Below, one piece after another: positions 37,117-45,702 of a stretch of 64,000 nt of DNA. Origin of the DNA: Marinospirillum alkaliphilum DSM 21637 (GTDB lineage: Bacteria; Pseudomonadota; Gammaproteobacteria; Pseudomonadales; Halomonadaceae); contig NZ_FPJW01000001.1 of the NCBI RefSeq assembly GCF_900119735.1, positions 468,914 to 532,913 of the forward strand, given 5' to 3'. A program made the position numbers and the translations under genes. How positions within the stretch are numbered: the first letter of the stretch is position 1; each line of letters opens with the position of its first letter. The notes beneath the pieces are model-generated. The model did no database searches and was not told the origin of the DNA. It was given only the letters and a program-made list of their open reading frames with translations.

Positions 37117-38283
37117 ATGAAAATCGCCATTGCAGGCACGGGTTATGTCGGCCTCTCCAATGCCATACTGCTGGCGCAGCACCACCAGGTGGTTGCGCTG
37201 GACATCCTGCCGGAAAAAGTTGCACTGCTGAACAACCGTCAGTCACCGATTGAAGATACGGAAATTCAGCAATACCTGACTGAAAAAACACTCAACTTCA
37301 GGGCTACGCTGGACCCTCAGGATGCTTATCAAGGGGCAGATTTTGTCATCATCGCCACCCCCACGGATTACGATCCACAGACCAACTACTTCAATACCAA
37401 AAGTGTAGAAGCCGTTGTTCAGGATGTGTTGGCCATCAACCCTGATGCAGTGATGGTGATCAAATCCACCGTGCCGGTGGGCTACACCCAAAGCCTGCGA
37501 GAAAGATTCAGCACACAGAACATTCTGTTTTCACCTGAGTTCCTGCGTGAAGGCAAGGCTTTGTATGACAACCTTTACCCCTCACGCATCATTGTGGGTG
37601 AGCAGTCCGAACGCGCAGCAGTATTTGCCAACCTGCTGAAGGAAGGAGCCATCAAACAGGATGTGCCTGTGCTGTTCACCGACTCCACCGAAGCGGAAGC
37701 CATCAAGTTATTTGCCAACACTTACCTCGCCATGCGAGTGGCCTACTTCAATGAACTGGACTCCTATGCCCAGAGCCATGGCTTGAACTCTCGTCAGATC
37801 ATTGAAGGTGTCGGGTTGGACCCACGCATTGGCAACCACTACAACAACCCCAGTTTTGGTTATGGTGGCTACTGCCTGCCCAAAGACACCAAACAACTGC
37901 TGGCCAACTACGACAAGGTGCCCAACAACCTGATTCGTGCCATTGTTGACTCCAACACCACCCGCAAAGACTTCATTGCCGAATCCATTCTGGCCCGCAA
38001 ACCGAAAACAGTGGGTGTTTACCGCCTGGTGATGAAATCCGGCTCAGACAACTTCCGAGCCTCTGCCATCCAGGGCGTGATGAAACGCATCAAGGCCAAA
38101 GGCATCGAAGTGGTGGTTTATGAACCGGTGTTGAAAGATGAGCACTTCTTCAACTCCCGCGTCATCCGTGACCTGAAAGAATTCAAACGCATCAGTGACG
38201 TGATAGTCGCCAACCGCCGAGCCCCCGAACTGGCAGACGTTGAAGATAAAATCTACACCCGCGACCTGTTCGGTAGCGATTGA
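37117..38283 (+). CDS. ugd: UDP-glucose 6-dehydrogenase
   Basis: This 388-residue enzyme makes UDP-glucuronate from UDP-glucose with two NAD+. It has an intact N-terminal motif [11 protein letters not shown] (4-14), [28 protein letters not shown], the conserved Lys/Asn helix [11 protein letters not shown], and the active site [11 protein letters not shown] with Cys253 and Lys256. The start ATG at 37117 begins the Rossmann fold directly. It follows the ops element and is first in the surface-glycan locus; UDP-GlcA is a common precursor for capsule and LPS core sugars. Confidence 0.95.
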   Translation: MKIAIAGTGYVGLSNAILLAQHHQVVALDILPEKVALLNNRQSPIEDTEIQQYLTEKTLNFRATLDPQDAYQGADFVIIATPTDYDPQTNYFNTKSVEAVVQDVLAINPDAVMVIKSTVPVGYTQSLRERFSTQNILFSPEFLREGKALYDNLYPSRIIVGEQSERAAVFANLLKEGAIKQDVPVLFTDSTEAEAIKLFANTYLAMRVAYFNELDSYAQSHGLNSRQIIEGVGLDPRIGNHYNNPSFGYGGYCLPKDTKQLLANYDKVPNNLIRAIVDSNTTRKDFIAESILARKPKTVGVYRLVMKSGSDNFRASAIQGVMKRIKAKGIEVVVYEPVLKDEHFFNSRVIRDLKEFKRISDVIVANRRAPELADVEDKIYTRDLFGSD

Positions 38284-38331
38284 ACATTACTCTATAATTT
38301 AGTCCTCTGACATACACAGGCACCAAAACAC

Positions 38332-40134
38332 GTGGCAAAGAAAGAAACAAAAGTTCTGGAGCAGATCCGCGCGGAAAGCTATGAGACCCTGCCCAGCAGC
38401 TGGACAACCTACAAGCGCCTGCTGACTTATGTAAAACCCTACTGGTGGGCCTTCATGCTGGCTTTCATCGGTTTTGGCATCTATGCCGGCAGCAGCGCCG
38501 GGCTGGCCCATGTCATGAAAATGCTGATTGACTCCATTGAAACCGGCCTGGCAGACAAGCGGCTGTTTTTCCCACTGGTTGTCATCGGTATCTTTGCCCT
38601 GCGTGGGGTTGGTACCTTTCTCGGTACTTTTTTCATGGGGCACATTGCCAGGCAACTGGTGCATCACCTGCGCATGCACCTGTTCAGTCGTTTTCTTGTA
38701 TTACCTGCACGCTATTACGACCAGAGCTCTTCCGGTCATCTGGTCTCCCGCCTTACCTATAACGTCAATCAGGTCACTGGCGCTGCCACCGATGCACTGA
38801 AAACCCTGTTGCGTGAAGGTTTGTTTGTGATCGGTCTGATGGGCTACCTGCTGTGGGTGAACTGGGCACTGTCACTGGTGTTTGTGGCCGTGGCACCGAT
38901 CATCGGACTGGTGGTGCGTTATGCTTCCAAACGTTTTCGTAAACTCAGCCAGCGCATCCAGATGTCCAGTGGTGAAATCACCCATGCTGCATCTGAAGCC
39001 ATTGGTGGTTACCGGGTCGTGCGCAGCTTTGGTGGTGAGGAATTTGAATACCAGCGCTTCAATAAGGCCAGTGATTACCACCGACGCCAAACCATGAAAA
39101 TGGCCGTCACCAAATCCATCAATACCCCTGTGGTTCAGCTACTGATCGCTCTGGCCATGGGGTTTCTGGTGTGGTTGGCGCTGTCACCGGAACTGGTGGG
39201 TGCCATGACACCAGGAGAGTTCATCGCCTTTCTGACAGCCGCCTCCATGATGGCCAAGCCTATGCGGCAACTAACCGAAATCAACAGCACCATCCAGAAA
39301 GGTCTGGCCGCAGCTCAGGATATCTTCACCTACATTGATGCACCCGCTGAACCAGATCATGGTACTCATATGATTGAGCGAGCTGCTGGTGATATTGAAT
39401 TTGATCAGGTCAGCTTCCGTTACGGACAAGACCAGCCGCTGGCTCTGAAGGGGATCAGCTTCAACATCAAGGCTGGGGAGATGGTGGCACTGGTGGGGCG
39501 TTCCGGTTCCGGCAAATCCACCATTGCCAGCCTGATACCGCGTTTTTATGAAATTGAAGAAGGCGATATCCGGCTGGATGGCATTTCCACCAAGGAGCTT
39601 ACCTTAAAGAGCCTGCGCCAACAGATTGCACTGGTGACTCAGCAAGTCACACTATTTAACGGTACCCTGGCAGAAAACATTGCCTATGGCATGCCAGGTA
39701 TCAGTCGCGAAAAAATTGAAAGCGCAGCAAAGGCAGCATATGTAACAGAGTTTGCAGAAAAGTTACCCGAAGGTCTGGATACCCTGGTGGGTGACAACGG
39801 GATACTCTTGTCAGGTGGTCAGCGCCAGCGCATTGCCATTGCCAGGGCCATTTTGAAGGATGCGCCAATCCTGATCCTGGATGAAGCCACTTCAGCACTG
39901 GATACTGAATCCGAACGTTATATCCAGAGTGCACTGGAAGAAGTCACCAGAAACCGTACCACCCTGGTGGTGGCACATCGCTTGTCCACCATTGAAGCTG
40001 CAGACAGAATCCTGGTGGTTTCGGAAGGAAAAATTGTTGAAGAAGGCAGCCATCAACAGCTGCTGGAAAAAGGCGGCATGTATGCCACCCTGCATAAAAT
40101 GCAGTTTAATGATGATGCCACTAGTCTGGCGTGA
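38332..40134 (+). CDS. msbA: Lipid A-core flippase MsbA (ABC exporter)
   Basis: This 600-residue half-transporter has six membrane helices (about residues 25-325) and an ABC ATPase. Walker A is VALVGRSGSGKSTIASLIPRF, the signature is LLSGGQRQRIAIARAI, and Walker B is ILILDEATSALD. MsbA flips lipid A-core across the inner membrane. The start is GTG at 38332. A TATAAT at 38293-38298 may be a local promoter, though no clear -35 box pairs with it. Being inside an RfaH-type locus links it with LPS or capsule assembly. A dedicated glycolipid exporter of the same family cannot be excluded. Confidence 0.88.
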   Translation: MAKKETKVLEQIRAESYETLPSSWTTYKRLLTYVKPYWWAFMLAFIGFGIYAGSSAGLAHVMKMLIDSIETGLADKRLFFPLVVIGIFALRGVGTFLGTFFMGHIARQLVHHLRMHLFSRFLVLPARYYDQSSSGHLVSRLTYNVNQVTGAATDALKTLLREGLFVIGLMGYLLWVNWALSLVFVAVAPIIGLVVRYASKRFRKLSQRIQMSSGEITHAASEAIGGYRVVRSFGGEEFEYQRFNKASDYHRRQTMKMAVTKSINTPVVQLLIALAMGFLVWLALSPELVGAMTPGEFIAFLTAASMMAKPMRQLTEINSTIQKGLAAAQDIFTYIDAPAEPDHGTHMIERAAGDIEFDQVSFRYGQDQPLALKGISFNIKAGEMVALVGRSGSGKSTIASLIPRFYEIEEGDIRLDGISTKELTLKSLRQQIALVTQQVTLFNGTLAENIAYGMPGISREKIESAAKAAYVTEFAEKLPEGLDTLVGDNGILLSGGQRQRIAIARAILKDAPILILDEATSALDTESERYIQSALEEVTRNRTTLVVAHRLSTIEAADRILVVSEGKIVEEGSHQQLLEKGGMYATLHKMQFNDDATSLA

Positions 40135-40152
40135 AAGTGCTGAGCAGCGGGT

Positions 40153-40248
40153 GATGATCAAGCCGAAAACCTTGTGTGACTACCTCATCAATTGGGTGCA
40201 GAAGAAGCGCATCTGGTGATCTTCAACCGTACCGAAAACAGCATCTGA
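40153..40248 (+). pseudogene. Possible decayed C-terminal fragment of an AAA-ATPase/PD-(D/E)XK nuclease family gene
   Basis: The 425-base stretch 40135-40559 has no intact gene. One frame reads QAENLV, a stop, then LPHQLGAEEAHLVIFNRT. This resembles the C-terminal strand-helix of the AAA-ATPase-like nuclease family that ends in LG-x-EEGHLVIFDR. The rest of the stretch is AT-rich and holds one 8-base inverted repeat (CCGATACA at 40290-40297, TGTATCGG at 40332-40339). It is probably a scar of past insertion at the border of the AT-rich block. Confidence 0.3.
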
Positions 40249-40559
40249 GATAAAAGAATTTGGCACCTTGCAGCAGAGTACAAACAACACCGATACAGGT
40301 TGGGGGTGTGAATTGAAATACCGACTAGGTTTGTATCGGATGGCTAAATAAATTTAGGTTAGTATTAGACACATTACAATGAACCACTTGAATAACAAAG
40401 CCAGTCTCAAAGCTTGGACAAAAGAAAGCAGAAAAGGCGGCAATGAAGGAATGTTTCTTTGGATGTTTTAACAGTTGCTTGTAAATAAATATTTAAGTTG
40501 TTTGCCATTAAGCTAATTGCAGAAGCTTTTCAATGGTTTTTGATGCAGGAAGGTAAGGT

Positions 40560-41450
40560 ATGTTAATATTTGATTTTTTTAGGAAGGAAGATGTTTTTAT
40601 ATCTGCAAAAAGACCGGGTGATCTTTATAAGCAATTAGCTGCGCTTGCAAGTATTTCATCGTATTTGAATCGTGTGTTTTACAGGGCTGATAGCCTTTTT
40701 TTTGATTATAGGTTGCTTGATATATTTTCATCTATAGATTTTATTGAGGTTCCTAATCGAAGGGGTAATTATGTCGCACCACATAGATCGACGTTTTTTT
40801 TAAATAGTGGTGGTGTGTTTAAATATTCGGAACTTTACGATTCTTTTAAAAGGTATTCTTACAGCTTTTCTGCTAATTATTTTGAGGGTCGAAAAGCTAT
40901 TTTTCTATCTTTTGAGTCAGAAAAAAGAAAGTGGTTAAATCAGCTGGATTTTTTAGATTTTATTGTACGAAGATTGGGTTCTAAAGCTGTTATTATAAAT
41001 AGTGGGATGACGCAGACCATTAACAGGGTTTGTTCTGGGTATAAAACAGATCAGAGGTTGTATGAGGAAAATATTCTTACTTCTTGGTGTAAAGAAAATG
41101 ATTGTGATTTTGTAAATTGTTTTGGGATGAGTGTAGACGAAAAAATCCCGTTTGCTTTATCGTGTGCTTATTCGATTGGTTCTATTGGAACATCAAATTT
41201 TATTACTAATGCATTGAGTATTCCTACCTTAAGCGCTGGTAATAACTATATTTATGATTATGCGGTAAGTAGAGGGGTTTCTGGTCATAATAAGAATGAA
41301 GTTGTTGTTACAAAAGACTATGTTATCGAAGTCGGTGTTGATGGGAGATTTATAGATAAGGATTATGTTTTTTCTGAACAGCTGGTATCTTATTTAATTG
41401 ATGAAAGATTTTTTGATATTCTTTCTGAGCGTTTTTGTTTGGGTAGTTAA
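40560..41450 (+). CDS. Unrecognised protein, possibly a GT-B-like glycosyltransferase part
   Basis: This 296-residue protein matches no family I recognise. It is rich in Phe, Tyr, Ser and Ile, has no signal peptide or membrane segment, and its DNA is far more AT-rich than its neighbours, which points to acquisition. The segment SIGSIGTSNFITNALSIPTLSAGNN (from about residue 206) recalls the nucleotide-sugar end of GT-B enzymes, where a small-residue loop precedes a helix and an IPT strand. A ribosome site GGAAGG lies eight bases before ATG 40560. Location among glycan genes supports a role there; the exact function is unknown. Confidence 0.6.
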   Translation: MLIFDFFRKEDVFISAKRPGDLYKQLAALASISSYLNRVFYRADSLFFDYRLLDIFSSIDFIEVPNRRGNYVAPHRSTFFLNSGGVFKYSELYDSFKRYSYSFSANYFEGRKAIFLSFESEKRKWLNQLDFLDFIVRRLGSKAVIINSGMTQTINRVCSGYKTDQRLYEENILTSWCKENDCDFVNCFGMSVDEKIPFALSCAYSIGSIGTSNFITNALSIPTLSAGNNYIYDYAVSRGVSGHNKNEVVVTKDYVIEVGVDGRFIDKDYVFSEQLVSYLIDERFFDILSERFCLGS

Positions 41451-41454
41451 AGAT

Positions 41455-43053
41455 ATGGTTTTATTGGATTGCACCTTGAGAGATGGTGGTTATTATAACG
41501 GTTGGAACTTTTCTGAAGTTTTGATACGGAAATATCTTGCAGCAGCAGCTGCTGTTGGCGTGAATGTGGTCGAGTTGGGCATGAGAACGCTGACCAATAA
41601 TGGTTTCAAGGGGGCTTGTGCTTTTACGACGGAAGCGTTCGTTAACTCTCTGGATGTACCTACGAGTTTGAAAGTTGCTGTCATGGTTAATGCCAGTGAG
41701 CTGGTTGGTTCTTTACCACAGGATCAGGTGCTGGAACAGTTGTTTCCTGTGAATGCTGTAAATTCACGTGTGGATTTAGTGCGCATTGCATGCCATGTGC
41801 ATGAGTTTTCTGCAGCTTTACCGGCCAGTGACTGGTTGAAGAAAAAAGGCTACCGTGTTGGGTTCAATCTGATGCAGGTTGCTGATCGCAGTGAAGCAGA
41901 AATTAAAGCACTTGCCAGAGAGGCCGCTGACTACCCCCTTGATGTGCTTTATTTTGCAGATAGCATGGGAAGCATGACTCCTCAGCAAACGGCACAGGTT
42001 ATCAGTTGGATACGCAGTGAGTGGCATGGTGATCTTGGCATTCATACCCATGACAATATGGGGCTTGCCTTGTCAAATACCCTGCGAGCTCTGGGTGAAG
42101 GAGCAACTTGGGTCGATTCAACTGTCACTGGTATGGGACGTGGACCCGGGAATGCGCGTACGGAAGAGCTTGCTATCGAAATTGCAGAGCGCCGTGGCGT
42201 AAATATCAATCTGGTGCCACTCATGTCATTAATTCGCCAACACTTCGCTCCAATGCAGCAAAAGTGCGGCTGGGGAACTAATCCTTATTACTATTTGACT
42301 GGAAAATATGGGATTCACCCCACCTATATCCAGGAAATGTTGAATGACGCCCGCTATGATGAAGAAGATGTATTGGCTGTAATTGAGCATCTGCGTGTTG
42401 AAGGCGGCAAAAAATTCAGCCTGAATACACTAGATGCAGCACGTCATTTTTATCAGGGCAAGCCTGATGGAAAATGGTCTCCATACACTGCTTTTGAGGG
42501 GCAAGAGGTTCTGCTTCTTGGTACTGGACCAGGTGTTGAACAGCATGGTAAAGCTATTGAGTCTTATATTCGTAGTCACCGGCCATTGGTTCTGGCTCTG
42601 AATACGCAGACACATATTGCAGCTGATTTGATTGATTTTCGGGCGGCCTGCCACCCGGTTCGCTTACTGGCTGACTGTGAGGCGCACACAAGGCTTCCTC
42701 AGCCCTTGATTACACCCTACTCTATGTTACCCGAAGATGTTAAAGAAGCTTTGAAAGATAAGAACCTGCTGGACTATGGTTTGAAAGTTCAATCCGATAC
42801 GTTTGAGTTTCATGAAAACTTTTGTCTCCTTCCTACTTCGTTAGTGGCTGCTTATGCACTAGCTTTACTCACCAGTGGGAAAGCCAGGAAAATTGCCATG
42901 GCAGGTTTTGATGGTTATGGTGCAGATGATCCACGAAGTAAGGAGATGCAGAGCTTACTGGATGTATACCAGAGAAATGAAGCCGCCATCCCACTGGAGT
43001 CAATTACCCCCACGCGTTATAACTTGCCAGTTCGATCGGTTTATGCACTTTGA
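41455..43053 (+). CDS. DRE-TIM (HMGL-like) aldolase fused to a sialyltransferase/DUF115-like domain
   Basis: This is a 532-residue two-domain protein. Residues 1-300 form a DRE-TIM metallolyase: LDCTLRDGG (4-12, with the catalytic Arg9 and metal ligand Asp10), the metal pair GIHTHDN (His197, His199) and DSTVTGMGRGPGNARTEEL. The family includes 4-hydroxy-2-oxovalerate aldolases and citramalate/HMG lyases, which form or split bonds next to pyruvate- or acetyl-derived carbons. Residues 345-532 start LLLGTGPGVEQ and contain TSLVAAYALALLTSG and IAMAGFDGYG, a pattern seen in GT42/DUF115-like glycosyltransferase folds. The start is ATG 41455, five bases after the previous stop. Pathway role is inferred from neighbours. 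Confidence 0.72.
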   Translation: MVLLDCTLRDGGYYNGWNFSEVLIRKYLAAAAAVGVNVVELGMRTLTNNGFKGACAFTTEAFVNSLDVPTSLKVAVMVNASELVGSLPQDQVLEQLFPVNAVNSRVDLVRIACHVHEFSAALPASDWLKKKGYRVGFNLMQVADRSEAEIKALAREAADYPLDVLYFADSMGSMTPQQTAQVISWIRSEWHGDLGIHTHDNMGLALSNTLRALGEGATWVDSTVTGMGRGPGNARTEELAIEIAERRGVNINLVPLMSLIRQHFAPMQQKCGWGTNPYYYLTGKYGIHPTYIQEMLNDARYDEEDVLAVIEHLRVEGGKKFSLNTLDAARHFYQGKPDGKWSPYTAFEGQEVLLLGTGPGVEQHGKAIESYIRSHRPLVLALNTQTHIAADLIDFRAACHPVRLLADCEAHTRLPQPLITPYSMLPEDVKEALKDKNLLDYGLKVQSDTFEFHENFCLLPTSLVAAYALALLTSGKARKIAMAGFDGYGADDPRSKEMQSLLDVYQRNEAAIPLESITPTRYNLPVRSVYAL

Positions 43054-43086
43054 TTTTTGTTTTTTAAAGGCTTATCTGGAGTAATC

Positions 43087-43830
43087 ATGCGTACAGTAAT
43101 ACTGATTCCGGCTCGTTTTGCATCAAGCCGCTATCCTGGAAAGCCACTGGTTTCACTTCTGGGTAAACCGATGATTTTATGGGTTGCTGAGCTGTCTGCT
43201 AAAGCTGTGGGGCAAGAGAATGTATATGTTGCCACTGAAGATGAGCGTATAAGAAGTGTCGTGGAGGCTGCTGGTTTTCAGTCCGTAATGACCAGTGCCG
43301 AGGCTTTGACCGGGACTGATCGGCTTGCAGAGGCAGCTGAAAAAATAAAGGCTGATATTTATATCAATGTTCAGGGTGATGAGCCATTGGTGGATCCGAA
43401 GGACATCCTGAAAATAATGAATGAAAAACTGACAACGCCAGAGCATATTATCAATGGTTTCAGTTGGGTATCAGAATCAGAAGATCCTCATTCAGTGAAT
43501 ATCCCGAAAGTGATTACGCGTGAAGATAATACTCTGGTTTATATGTCAAGAGCAGCCTTGCCGGGATTTAAAGATCAAAAGTGTGCACCTGTAGGCTATA
43601 AAAAACAAGTTTGTATCTATGCATTTAATCAGGATGAGTTGAAAGCATTTCGTAGCTTTGGAAGAAAAAGTCAGTTGGAGCATAGTGAAGATATTGAAAT
43701 TCTGCGCTTTCTTGAGCTAGGTAAAAGTATACGAATGGTTGAAACAAAGCCAGGAAGTCTTGCTGTTGATGTTCCAGAAGATGTAGGGCGTGTTGAAAAA
43801 GCCATGTTGGAACTTGGGTATCATGCTTAA
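43087..43830 (+). CDS. CMP-Kdo synthetase family cytidylyltransferase (KdsB-like)
   Basis: This 247-residue protein has all KdsB landmarks: LIPARFASSRYPGKPL (about residues 6-21), YVATEDERI, INVQGDEPLVDP and AVDVPEDVGRVEKAM at the end. KdsB joins CTP and the 2-keto-3-deoxy sugar acid Kdo to give CMP-Kdo. Its operon partners are an aldolase and a HAD phosphatase, so it may activate a related ulosonic acid rather than Kdo. It may still be the only KdsB of the cell, since the usual place after lpxK is occupied by miaE. The start ATG 43087 is preceded by GGAG. Confidence 0.87.
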   Translation: MRTVILIPARFASSRYPGKPLVSLLGKPMILWVAELSAKAVGQENVYVATEDERIRSVVEAAGFQSVMTSAEALTGTDRLAEAAEKIKADIYINVQGDEPLVDPKDILKIMNEKLTTPEHIINGFSWVSESEDPHSVNIPKVITREDNTLVYMSRAALPGFKDQKCAPVGYKKQVCIYAFNQDELKAFRSFGRKSQLEHSEDIEILRFLELGKSIRMVETKPGSLAVDVPEDVGRVEKAMLELGYHA

Positions 43831-44503
43831 TAATTTATCAGAATATAAAACCTTGGTTTTTGATTGTGATGGTGTGGTTCTCAACTCCAACAAGGTAAAA
43901 ACGCAAGCTTTTTATAATTCAACCTTGCCTTTTGGTAAGTCGGCTGCGAAGGCGATGGTTGATTATCACATTAAAAATGGTGGTATATCGCGATACAGCA
44001 AATTTGATTACTTCTTAAAATCCATTGCACCAGAGTATGCTGGTAACCCAGATGTGTTGAGTATTAAAGAGCTGCTGTCAATTTACGCTGAGGAAGTTCG
44101 TAAAGGACTTCTGAGCTGTGAAATTACTAATGGCCTTTCGGTGCTTCGTGAACAGACATCGGATTCAAGATGGATGATTGTTTCTGGTGGCGATCAGAAG
44201 GAACTTCGCGAAATATTTAAAGTACGTAATATTGACCAATATTTTGATGGTGGTATTTTTGGAAGCCCAGCTACAAAAGATGAAATACTGAATGAGCTAA
44301 CAATAGATGGTCGCTTGCAAAAGCCTGCTCTTTTTATTGGTGATAGCAAGTATGACTTTGAAGCTGCATCCGGAGCTGATTTAGATTTTGTTTTTATTCG
44401 TGCATGGTCTGAAGTTGATGATATAGATTCATGGTTGATGTTAAATGGTATTTATGGATTAAATTTTGTTTCTGATCTTTCTGAAACCATGTGGAAAAAA
44501 TAA
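43823..44503 (+). CDS. HAD superfamily phosphatase
   Basis: This 226-residue protein has the four HAD motifs: FDCDGVVLNS (nucleophile Asp and acid Asp, about residues 13-22), IVSGGD, the motif III Lys in ATKDEIL, and FIGDSKYDFEAA. The helical cap after motif I is of the beta-phosphoglucomutase/phosphoglycolate phosphatase type. In an operon with an aldolase and a CMP-transferase, a role like KdsC (dephosphorylating a keto-deoxy sugar phosphate before activation) is plausible but unproven. The ATG lies inside the last codons of the KdsB-like gene (8-base overlap). Confidence 0.8.
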   Translation: MLNNLSEYKTLVFDCDGVVLNSNKVKTQAFYNSTLPFGKSAAKAMVDYHIKNGGISRYSKFDYFLKSIAPEYAGNPDVLSIKELLSIYAEEVRKGLLSCEITNGLSVLREQTSDSRWMIVSGGDQKELREIFKVRNIDQYFDGGIFGSPATKDEILNELTIDGRLQKPALFIGDSKYDFEAASGADLDFVFIRAWSEVDDIDSWLMLNGIYGLNFVSDLSETMWKK

Positions 44504-44505
44504 TA

Positions 44506-45270
44506 ATGCGAGTGCTTGTTTGTGGTTCTCGACCTGGTGCAAAGATTTATGATGCCGAATATGGTTTTTTTGTTAATGGAGCTATTAGCAAGGCGCATCT
44601 TGGAAAGTTTAAGAAGATTTATCAGGTTGTAGCTAAAAATGCCTTTATAAAAGCCTCAAAAAGCACTAAAGATTATGATGTTGTGTGGAGAAGTCAGGTT
44701 GTTTTAAAGAATGTTAGCCATATTGATCACATTTTATTTGTTGGTAAGGGTGATTTCGAAAATTTTTCTTCCGTCTATAATGATTTTGGTGGACAGTTAG
44801 ATGGTTTAAGTTTTGAAGATGTGCAACCTGAATCTCGCAATGAAAAGGTCAAGAAAGTTTGTAGTATTGATATTCCAGTTGGTTTTTTTGTTTCTTTGAA
44901 ACTGTTGGCTAGATTTCATTTTTTACCTTTTTATGAGAGTCTGAGGTATTTTTTCAGTGGGATAGCAAATAATGATGATTGCCCGGGCTTGTTCAGGCCT
45001 TCAAATGGTGTTTATGCTTTGGTTGAGGCAATAGATCGATTTGGGGCTGATTTTGAATATTACCTTGTAGGGGTTGGTATTCACTTTTATGATTATCAAT
45101 ACGATGTTGATGGGGTTGCATATAAAAGAAAGAAAGCGCTTCGACCACATTTGCTTGCAGATATTGCTATTCTTCAAAAGCTCTCAAAATACAATGTATT
45201 TGTTGATGATGTTTTTGTTTCTGATTTGTGTGGACTGAAGCTTATAAAAGATGATTCAGATGAGGACTGA
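44506..45270 (+). CDS. Putative CMP-sugar glycosyltransferase (GT42-like fold)
   Basis: This 254-residue protein has low-level similarity to no family by simple inspection, but its layout recalls bacterial GT42 sialyltransferases. It opens MRVLVCGSRPGA, where GT42 has a GNGPS loop that binds CMP. FFVNGA occupies the strand that carries RCN in GT42, and PSNGVYALVEAIDRFGADFE then YYLVGVGIHFYD sit where GT42 has TSG-x-LL...EIYLIGFDFY. It is encoded beside a CMP-sugar synthetase, which fits. Its DNA is AT-rich. It starts two bases after the HAD gene. Confidence 0.5.
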   Translation: MRVLVCGSRPGAKIYDAEYGFFVNGAISKAHLGKFKKIYQVVAKNAFIKASKSTKDYDVVWRSQVVLKNVSHIDHILFVGKGDFENFSSVYNDFGGQLDGLSFEDVQPESRNEKVKKVCSIDIPVGFFVSLKLLARFHFLPFYESLRYFFSGIANNDDCPGLFRPSNGVYALVEAIDRFGADFEYYLVGVGIHFYDYQYDVDGVAYKRKKALRPHLLADIAILQKLSKYNVFVDDVFVSDLCGLKLIKDDSDED

Positions 45271-45271
45271 T

Positions 45272-45700
45272 ATGACCAAGAAAATTGGCTACACAACAGG
45301 AGTTTATGACCTCTTTCATATTGGTCACCTGAACGTACTCAAGCGTGCAAGGCTGGAGTGTGATTACCTGATTGTCGGGGTCACCACCGATGAACTCTGC
45401 GAATCACGCAAGGGCAAGCGGCCAATCATTCCTTTTGTTGAGCGAATGGAAATTGTTGAGCACATTGATTTTGTGGACGAGGTAGTGCCGCAGGTCAATA
45501 TGGACAAAATGGAAGCCTGGCGTAACCTGAAGTTTGACAAGATGTTTGTGGGCGATGACTGGAAGGGATCCGAAAAGTGGAATCAGATGGAAAAGGAATT
45601 TGCGGCTGTTGGTGTTGAAATTGTTTATTTTCCCTATACATCTCATACATCAAGTACCAAGCTAAGGGAAGTGCTTAACAAGTTTCTTGAGGAGAGCTGA
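45272..45700 (+). CDS. Cytidylyltransferase of the TagD/glycerol-3-phosphate type, first copy
   Basis: This 142-residue protein has the HxGH nucleotidyltransferase motif in YDLFHIGHLNVLKRA (about residues 12-26) and the ribose/phosphate loop SSTKLREVL near the end. Enzymes of this group link CTP to alcohol phosphates such as glycerol-3-phosphate. The C-terminal motif differs from the canonical RTxGISTT of TagD (here YTSHTSSTKL), so the substrate may be another phospho-alcohol. ATG 45272 overlaps the preceding gene's end region (GAGGAC site inside that gene). It is followed two bases later by the HIT gene. Confidence 0.83.
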   Translation: MTKKIGYTTGVYDLFHIGHLNVLKRARLECDYLIVGVTTDELCESRKGKRPIIPFVERMEIVEHIDFVDEVVPQVNMDKMEAWRNLKFDKMFVGDDWKGSEKWNQMEKEFAAVGVEIVYFPYTSHTSSTKLREVLNKFLEES

Positions 45701-45702
45701 GC

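Noticed and set aside
40290-40339. 8-base inverted repeat as ends of an insertion sequence
   Set aside because: The copies are only about 35 bases apart and enclose no coding sequence; no target duplication is visible.
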